From positions 1 through 8,192 of the forward strand of contig JAPLUH010000282.1 of assembly GCA_026397675.1 (NCBI GenBank): DNA of 8,192 nt, in the 5' to 3' direction. Positions 1 through 5,837 of this stretch are shown here, in pieces. This DNA is from Verrucomicrobiota bacterium (GTDB lineage Bacteria > Verrucomicrobiota > Verrucomicrobiia > Limisphaerales > UBA9464). A model generated the notes under the pieces. It was not told where the DNA came from and made no database searches. It saw only the letters and a list, made by a program, of their open reading frames with translations. Each line of letters begins with the position of its first letter. The first letter of the stretch is position 1. A program made the translations under genes and the position numbers.

Positions 1-3000
1 GGCCGGTGGGCCGCTTGGGTTTACCTCGCGGTCGCCCTCTGCCACTGCAGCGCCCAGGCCGAATCCATCACTCTGCACACACGCTGGCGCACTGGATCTA
101 CCAACCTCTCGGCGGCCACTCCCCACGATGGCACCGTGACCTGGGATGCCGCCCGAACCGCCGTGGTGGTGTGCGATATGTGGGACCAGCACCATTGCCC
201 CGATGCCACCGAGCGCGTGGGCGAGTTGGCCCCGGCCATGAACGAGGTGCTGCTGGCCGCCCGGGCCAAAGGCATGCTCATCCTCCACTGCCCGAGCGAT
301 ACGCTGAAATTCTACCAGGATCACCCGGGCCGGAAACTCGCCCAATCGGCACCGCCGGTGAAGACCGCCATTCCCTTGCAAGGCTGGTGCTCGCGAGTCA
401 GTGACTTAGAAGCCCCTCTACCCATCGATGATTCCGACGGCGGCTGCGATGGATGCCCAGAATGCCCCGGCTACGGAGCCTGGACGCGCCAGCATCCGGC
501 GCTAGAAATCCGCGACGGCGATGCCATCACCGATTCGGCCGAGGCCTTCTATCTCATGCGCCAACGCGGGATCACCAACGTCATCATCATGGGAGTGCAT
601 ATTAATATGTGCGTTCTCGGCCGGCCCTTCGCCATCCGCCAAATGGTCCAACAGGGCCAGAATGTGGTGCTGATGCGCGACATGACCGACTCGATGTACA
701 ACCACCGCAAGGCCCCCTATGTGTCGCACTTTCGTGGCACCGAACTGGTGGTCGAGCACATCGAGCGCTTCTGGTGCCCGAGCATCACGCGGGCCGATTT
801 AACCGGAAAGGCGCCCTTTCGCTTCGCAGGCAATGTGCAGAAGAAAATCGTTCTGCTCATCGGCGAGAACGAATACCAGACGTGGGAAACCCTGCCGGCC
901 TTCGCCGCGGCCGAACTGTCGGGCCGGGGCTATGAGGTCAGCACCGTGATGGCCCCGCCCGTCGAGGGAGACCCCAATTTTGCCGACATCGAGCGCCTGC
1001 GCGACGCGGACCTCGTGGTGGTGAGCACCCGACGCCGAACCCCGCCCCAGCGACTCATCGACTTGCTCAAGGCGCATGTGGCCGCGGGCAAGCCAGTCGT
1101 GGCCCTTCGAACGGCCAGTCACGGATTCGATGCCACACCCAAAGCACCCGGATATGCCGCCTGGCCCACCTTCGACATCGACGTGCTGGGCATGAAATAC
1201 GGCGGGCACTACAATAACAAACCCCCTCAAAGCCCACGCACGCTCATCGAAGGGATTGCCAACCAAACGGGGCACATCGTGATGACCGGCGTCACCACCG
1301 CGCGGCAAGTCACCACCTCGCACCTTTACAAGCAGTCACAGCCGGCCGACACCGTCGTTCCCCTCATGCAAGGTCGAGTGGAGGGGCAAACCATTCTAGA
1401 GCCCGTGGCGTGGATTAATACCGCGCACCAACGGAGAGTTTTTTCTAGCTCCCTGGGCAACCCGGATGACTTCGAGACGGCCTCCTTTCGCCGACTGCTG
1501 CTGAACGGAATCCTCTGGTGCCTGCGAGACCCCGTGCCGCCGGCTGAGGCTGCGATCTCGGGGAAACCCCCGGTGCTGGCTCCGAAAGAGACCACAGCAA
1601 TCCCGCCCTCAAAACCGGCCAATCCCACCTCCACCAACACCGCTGCTAAACCGGTGGCAACCCCGGCCCCCGCAGCGCCGGATCTGCCTCAAGAAGCCAC
1701 TGCTAATCCTCTCAGCCCAGAAGCTTCGCTGTCGCGGTTTCGAGTGGCCGACGACCTGGAATGGGAACAGTTGCTCACCGAGCCCCAAATCGCCCAGCCC
1801 GTGTTCCTGAATTTCGACGAGCGCGGACGGATGTGGGTGGTGGAGTACCGCCAGTATCCCTCACCCGCGGGCCTGACGCGCATTAGTCACGACAGTGTGT
1901 GGCGCTCGGTCTATGACAAAGTGCCGCCGCCGCCGCCCAAACATTTCCCGGGCAAGGACCGCATTAGTATCCATGAAGACACCGATGGCGACGGGCGCTT
2001 GGACCGTCATTCGGTATTTGTCGATGGGCTCAACATTGTCAGCGCGGTCGAGCACGGCCGCGGTGGGGTCTGGGTGCTCAATCCCCCCTACTTGCTCTTC
2101 TACCGCGACGCCAACCAAGACGATAGGCCCGACGGCGATCCGGAGGTCCGGCTTTCAGGCTTCGGTCTGGAAGACACGCACAGCGTGGCCAATTCGTTGC
2201 GCTGGGGTCCGGACGGATGGCTTTATGGAGCCCAGGGCAGCACGGTGACCGCCAACATCTGGGTCCACGGCGTCGACGGTAAACCGCTCAATGCCAAAGC
2301 CCTCTATTCACAGGGCCAAAACATTTGGCGCTATCATCCTGAGCGACGCGTGTACGAGGTGTTCTCAGAAGGCGGAGGCAATGCCTTCGGCTGCGAGATC
2401 GACAACCGCGGGCGAATCTTCTCCGGCCACAATGGTGGAGACACGCGGGGCTTCCACTACCAGCAGGGAGCCTATTTGCAAAAGGGCTTCGAGAAACACG
2501 GGCCGCTCTCCAACCCCTATGCCTTCGGGTACTTCCCGGCGATGGCCCACGACCGCATCCCTCGGTTCACCCACAATTTTTTGATCTATGACCACGGTGC
2601 TTTGCCGTCTCGATATAACGGTCAACTCTTCGGCGTGGAACCGCTCCAAGGGCGGATCGTTCTGAGCGAATTCCTGTCCGAAAAATCCACCTTCAAAACC
2701 CATGATCTCGGGCATCCGGTTACCAGCGACGACCGGTGGTTCCGGCCGGTGGATATTAAGGTCGGGCCCGATGGCGCGATTTACGTCTGCGACTGGTACG
2801 ACCAGCAGGTCAACCACTTCCGCAACCATGAGGGCAAGATGGATGCAGCCAACGGACGGGTCTATCGGCTGAAGGCGCGAGGTGCCTCTGCAATGCGGAT
2901 CAACAATATGGGCAAGGCCAGCTCCGCGGATCTCGTCGAAGCCCTCAAGCACCCGAACCGCTGGACTCGCCAAACAGCGCTGCGGGTCTTGGCGGATCGG

Positions 3001-4665
3001 AACGATGCGGGGCTAATCCCGGGTCTGACCCAGACGCTCTTCCAAAGTCGTGGCCAACTCGCGCTCGAGACGCTCTGGGCTTTGAACCTCAGCGGGGGTT
3101 GGAATGAGGCCTTGGTCCAACGCGCACTAACCCATCCAGAAGACGCCGTGCGGGAATGGACCGTTCGCCTGACAGGAGACCTTCGTTCTGTCTCTGAGGC
3201 AGTGGCCGGAACCTTGAGCCGCATGGCCGTTCAAGAACCCGATCTTGGTGTGCGCAATCAATTGGCGTGCACGGCTCGACGACTGCCGGCCTCCGCAGGC
3301 TTACCCATCGTCCTCGCCTTGGCCGGCCGGTCCGAAGACGACACCGACCCACGACAACCGCTGCTCTTATGGTGGGCCCTCGAGACCGCTGCCGAAAAGG
3401 ATCCCACCGCAGTGCTGGGCTTGTGGCAGAACGAGGCCTTCTGGCGGCAGCCGTTGGTCGAACACCACCTCATCGAACGGATGTCCCGCCGATGGGCTCA
3501 AGCAGGAACCCAGCGAGACCTCTTGAACTGCGCCCGGCTCTTCGAACTCTCTCCCAGTCGGGCCCACAGCCATCGCTTGGCCTCCGGCATGGAACAGGCG
3601 GCGAAGGGGCGGGCTTTGTCTGGCTTGCCCGAGGCGCTGCGCCGAGCCATGGCGCGCCATGGGGTCGGTTCGGCCGCCTTTGCGCTGCGTCAGGGCGATC
3701 CGGCCGCCATCGCCGAAGCGCTGAAAACCGTCGCCGACGAGACGGCCCCTCGAGCGGAGCGATTGGAGTTTTTGGCAGTGCTGGCCGAGGTGCGGGTCGC
3801 CGGGGCCGTGCCGGCCCTGAGCAAGGCGTGTCGCGGAATCGTGAAAGATGATGCGCTGCGACAGGCCGCTCTGACCGCGTTGGCGGCCTATGACGATCCA
3901 TCCATCGCCCCGGTGGTTTTAAGTGTGTATCCCGCCCTGGGCCCGTTGTCGCTGCCCACAGCTCAAGCCCTCTTGGCCAGCCGACCGACCTGGTCACAAG
4001 CCTATGTCCAGGCCATCGCCCGAAAGCCCTCTGGCTGGGCAGCGCCGCCGATCCCGCCCCTGAGTGTTCCGGCAAGCATCGTCCGCAAAATCAAGCAGCA
4101 CCGGGACGGCTCATTGCAGGCGCTGGCCGAAGTCGTTTGGCCGCAAACCGGCAAGTCCACGAGTGCCGAACTCGAGGGCCAGATCCGCGAGCGGGCCGCC
4201 TGGATCCGTGAGAGCGCCGGAGACCCGTATGCGGGGCGATCGCTCTTCCAGACGAGTTGCAGTGGCTGCCATCGGCTCTTTGCGCAAGGCGGCGAGGTAG
4301 GGCCCGACCTGACGGTCCACGACCGCACCGACATCGAGTCGTTGCTGCTCGCAATCCTCAATCCGAGTGCCGAAATCCGAGAAGGGTATGAGAACTACAC
4401 GGTCGAGACCCGGGATGGCCGTTCGCTCGCAGGATTCCTAGTGGAGCAGAATGCGCAATCGATCGTGCTGCGGGGCCTGGACAATCAGAACGTGGTGCTG
4501 GCCCGCAGCGAAATCGCCGAACTGAACCCAGCGGGATTGTCGCTAATGCCCGAGGGCCTGCTCGACGGTTGGAAACCGCAGCCAGTGCGCGATCTCTTCG
4601 CCTATCTCCGGAGCACTCAACCGTTGGTGGGTGAACCGCCTCAGACCAAGAAAATCCAACCGTGA
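1..4665 (+). CDS. Secreted multidomain protein: isochorismatase-like + ThuA-like + PVC-type dehydrogenase propeller + HEAT-like + cytochrome c (5'-truncated)
   Basis: Residues are numbered from the first visible codon. The frame is open from base 1 and encodes a signal-peptide end (AAWVYLAVALCHCSAQA), so the true start lies left of the window; the GTG at 136 is only an internal codon. Domains in order: an isochorismatase-like hydrolase (about 50-265; Asp59 in VVVCDMWDQ, candidate nucleophile Cys204 in GVHINMCVLGRPF); a ThuA-like class I amidotransferase fold (281-512; RTASHGF and GGHYNN); a Pro/Ala/Thr linker (513-570); a PVC 'membrane-bound dehydrogenase' propeller of the TIGR02604 type (572-960; GRMWVVEYRQYP, Ca-loop-like DTDGDGRLD at 660); helical HEAT-like repeats (about 975-1390); and a TIGR02603-type haem c domain (CSGCH 1420-1424, probable axial Met1516 in SLMPEG). 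The last three modules commonly occur together in Planctomycetes and Verrucomicrobia, where they are thought to be periplasmic oxidoreductases with unknown, perhaps carbohydrate, substrates. The reaction cannot be assigned from sequence. It may be cotranscribed with the next gene, 50 bases on. Confidence 0.9.
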   Translation, partial: GRWAAWVYLAVALCHCSAQAESITLHTRWRTGSTNLSAATPHDGTVTWDAARTAVVVCDMWDQHHCPDATERVGELAPAMNEVLLAARAKGMLILHCPSDTLKFYQDHPGRKLAQSAPPVKTAIPLQGWCSRVSDLEAPLPIDDSDGGCDGCPECPGYGAWTRQHPALEIRDGDAITDSAEAFYLMRQRGITNVIIMGVHINMCVLGRPFAIRQMVQQGQNVVLMRDMTDSMYNHRKAPYVSHFRGTELVVEHIERFWCPSITRADLTGKAPFRFAGNVQKKIVLLIGENEYQTWETLPAFAAAELSGRGYEVSTVMAPPVEGDPNFADIERLRDADLVVVSTRRRTPPQRLIDLLKAHVAAGKPVVALRTASHGFDATPKAPGYAAWPTFDIDVLGMKYGGHYNNKPPQSPRTLIEGIANQTGHIVMTGVTTARQVTTSHLYKQSQPADTVVPLMQGRVEGQTILEPVAWINTAHQRRVFSSSLGNPDDFETASFRRLLLNGILWCLRDPVPPAEAAISGKPPVLAPKETTAIPPSKPANPTSTNTAAKPVATPAPAAPDLPQEATANPLSPEASLSRFRVADDLEWEQLLTEPQIAQPVFLNFDERGRMWVVEYRQYPSPAGLTRISHDSVWRSVYDKVPPPPPKHFPGKDRISIHEDTDGDGRLDRHSVFVDGLNIVSAVEHGRGGVWVLNPPYLLFYRDANQDDRPDGDPEVRLSGFGLEDTHSVANSLRWGPDGWLYGAQGSTVTANIWVHGVDGKPLNAKALYSQGQNIWRYHPERRVYEVFSEGGGNAFGCEIDNRGRIFSGHNGGDTRGFHYQQGAYLQKGFEKHGPLSNPYAFGYFPAMAHDRIPRFTHNFLIYDHGALPSRYNGQLFGVEPLQGRIVLSEFLSEKSTFKTHDLGHPVTSDDRWFRPVDIKVGPDGAIYVCDWYDQQVNHFRNHEGKMDAANGRVYRLKARGASAMRINNMGKASSADLVEALKHPNRWTRQTALRVLADRNDAGLIPGLTQTLFQSRGQLALETLWALNLSGGWNEALVQRALTHPEDAVREWTVRLTGDLRSVSEAVAGTLSRMAVQEPDLGVRNQLACTARRLPASAGLPIVLALAGRSEDDTDPRQPLLLWWALETAAEKDPTAVLGLWQNEAFWRQPLVEHHLIERMSRRWAQAGTQRDLLNCARLFELSPSRAHSHRLASGMEQAAKGRALSGLPEALRRAMARHGVGSAAFALRQGDPAAIAEALKTVADETAPRAERLEFLAVLAEVRVAGAVPALSKACRGIVKDDALRQAALTALAAYDDPSIAPVVLSVYPALGPLSLPTAQALLASRPTWSQAYVQAIARKPSGWAAPPIPPLSVPASIVRKIKQHRDGSLQALAEVVWPQTGKSTSAELEGQIRERAAWIRESAGDPYAGRSLFQTSCSGCHRLFAQGGEVGPDLTVHDRTDIESLLLAILNPSAEIREGYENYTVETRDGRSLAGFLVEQNAQSIVLRGLDNQNVVLARSEIAELNPAGLSLMPEGLLDGWKPQPVRDLFAYLRSTQPLVGEPPQTKKIQP

Positions 4666-4715
4666 GACTTTAACGCTTTGAGCCACTGAACCCACGACCA
4701 ACCAGACCAAAACCC

Positions 4716-5483
4716 ATGAACCCAACGCCCTGTTCCCCACGACCGGTCGAAACCGGATTCACGCTCATCGAGCTACTCGTCGTCATCGCCATCATTGCGA
4801 TCCTCGCCGGCATGCTATTGCCTGCGCTGGCCAAGGCTAAATCGAAGGCCAATGGCACCTATTGCCTCAACAACCTGCGTCAGATCGGACTCGGTGTAGC
4901 AATGTATTCGGGCGACAACGGCGAGCGGTTTCCGCGATCCAAGAATTGGGGCAAGGTTTGGGGTAACTCCTTCCAAATCGGCGACAAGTATCACTATGAA
5001 CTGCTGGAGCCGTACGTAGGCAAAAACAACGGCACCAACCGCGCCAGCGCGGTGGTCACGGTTCAAAGCAAAAACACCCCGCCCTCACCCAGCACCTACG
5101 CCTGCCCAGTGGGCTTGCGCGGCAAGGATCCCGCTTTGAGCGGCGACAACTACCGCAACTGGCTGCGCGACAACGATTGGATCACCTATCCATGGAACCA
5201 CATCTTCCTGAAAAAAGATCAGGCGAGCTATGAAGTGGATCGCCCGGTGAGCGGGCGCATGACCTCCTCGGTGGCCTCGACTTCCACCGCGGTTCTACTT
5301 TGGGAGATTCCCTACTGGACACCCGCCTCCGCACCGCACAATGGGTCCATCCAATTAGTATTCGCCGATTCCCACGCCGCCCCCGAGAAGCGCAACCTCA
5401 AGGAACAAGACTGGTGGTCATTCCACAGCCGCCGCGGGTGGGACGACAACGACCCGACCGGCATCGCCTTCAAGAACCAGTAA
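4716..5483 (+). CDS. Pseudopilin-like protein with prepilin N-terminal cleavage/methylation motif
   Basis: The protein has 255 residues. A 14-residue leader ends in Gly14, followed by FTLIELLVVIAIIAILAG: the class III prepilin signal, with cleavage expected after Gly14, N-methylation of Phe15, and Glu19 as the conserved Glu5 of the mature protein. The hydrophobic helix continues into LLPALAKAK, typical of the abundant Verrucomicrobiota pseudopilin-like (DUF1559/type II secretion G-like) proteins. Near the C-terminus, LVFADSHA resembles the 'FvDGH' signature of this group with Ser in place of Gly. Such proteins are processed by a prepilin peptidase and sit in the inner membrane facing the periplasm. 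They often occur singly beside secreted enzymes, and whether they join a pilus is usually unknown. The start is fixed by the short leader. No purine-rich Shine-Dalgarno sequence precedes it; the upstream bases are ccagaccaaaaccc. It lies 50 bases after the oxidoreductase stop, so cotranscription is possible. Family assignment is firm; role is not. Confidence 0.9.
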   Translation: MNPTPCSPRPVETGFTLIELLVVIAIIAILAGMLLPALAKAKSKANGTYCLNNLRQIGLGVAMYSGDNGERFPRSKNWGKVWGNSFQIGDKYHYELLEPYVGKNNGTNRASAVVTVQSKNTPPSPSTYACPVGLRGKDPALSGDNYRNWLRDNDWITYPWNHIFLKKDQASYEVDRPVSGRMTSSVASTSTAVLLWEIPYWTPASAPHNGSIQLVFADSHAAPEKRNLKEQDWWSFHSRRGWDDNDPTGIAFKNQ

Positions 5484-5610
5484 TTCCTAGGCCAGTGTGG
5501 AGGCCGCCACGGCCACAGCGCCTCGATCCATCCGATCGAAACTCGGTGGAACCTCTTTGGTGTCATTGTGAGAGCCAATTAGCCCGAATGACATCGCCCC
5601 TTGGGGGCAG
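5484..5610. other. Intergenic spacer with no recognisable gene
   Basis: This is the left part of the gap between the convergent pseudopilin and CotH genes. The only structure seen is the weak hairpin just after the pseudopilin stop. Small reading frames crossing it are not supported by a family match or a ribosome binding site. The first 214-base repeat copy begins at the end of this spacer. Confidence 0.5.
5496..5517 (+). terminator. Weak hairpin after the pseudopilin gene, possible transcript 3' end
   Basis: TGTG (5496-5499) can pair with CACA (5514-5517), and GCCG (5503-5506) with CGGC (5510-5513), around a CCA loop and a three-base bulge on the left arm. It lies 12 bases after the stop codon. 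No T-run follows, so it is not a canonical intrinsic terminator; at most it would stabilise a 3' end or be coincidental in GC-rich DNA. Confidence 0.25.
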
Positions 5611-5824
5611 CAGCGGGACCGGGCCGAAGCGAGCATTGGAGGCGATCACCCAAACCCCTCGCGCGCAGCGCGAAAGCGACTTGCTCCCCCGAGCCTCCCT
5701 CCGAGCGCAGGACCGGTCCCGCGGAGCCACCACCCGCCCACACACCCAAAAAAACTCTCCCCGTGTAGCCTATCTCCAATGAGTAAAAATAATAGAGAGT
5801 GGCCCCTTTTATGTAAATAGGTGG
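5611..5824. repeat. 214-base direct repeat, copy 1 (between the convergent genes)
   Basis: It matches 7979-8192 in the same orientation at a constant offset of 2368 bases, with no gaps and 10 mismatches. One mismatch (5701) falls in the first 131 bases; the other nine (5742, 5754, 5766, 5772, 5774, 5790, 5794, 5795, 5811) fall in the last 83. The conserved half is a nested imperfect palindrome, and the diverged half is A/T-richer and ends in tgtaaataggtgg. This copy ends 13 bases before the CotH stop codon on its downstream side. Its right boundary is set only by the window's end at copy 2, so it may extend further. It looks like a dispersed genomic repeat; its family is not recognised. Confidence 0.93.
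5613..5722. repeat. Nested palindromic core of repeat copy 1
   Basis: Ten-base terminal arms GCGGGACCGG (5613-5622) and CCGGTCCCGC (5713-5722) are exact inverted repeats. Inside them, GGAGGC (5638-5643) can pair with GCCTCC (5693-5698), and a central stem TCGCGC/GCGCGA (5659-5664 with 5668-5673) closes a GCA loop. The nesting predicts a long cruciform or RNA hairpin. The size and inverted ends resemble a REP-type or MITE-like unit, but no target-site duplication is visible at either copy. Confidence 0.75.
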
Positions 5825-5837
5825 GACCCCGGATCGA

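Noticed and set aside
3267..4075. Long alternative-frame ORFs of about 200 residues on both strands inside the oxidoreductase gene
   Set aside because: They are Arg/Pro/Gly-rich, without recognisable motifs, and lie within a continuous coding frame for HEAT-like helices and a cytochrome domain.
5563..5745. Minus-strand small ORF within repeat copy 1, with an almost identical counterpart at 7922-8113
   Set aside because: The shared peptide simply reflects near-identical repeat DNA. The frame ends differently in the two copies, has no ribosome binding site and matches no family I know. Palindromic structure explains the conservation better than coding does.
5742..5824. Possible minus-strand intrinsic terminator for CotH (ACTCTC...GAGAGT followed by seven T)
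   Set aside because: The stem is only six base pairs with a loop of over 30 bases, and the matching stem is lost in repeat copy 2. It is too weak to annotate as a terminator.
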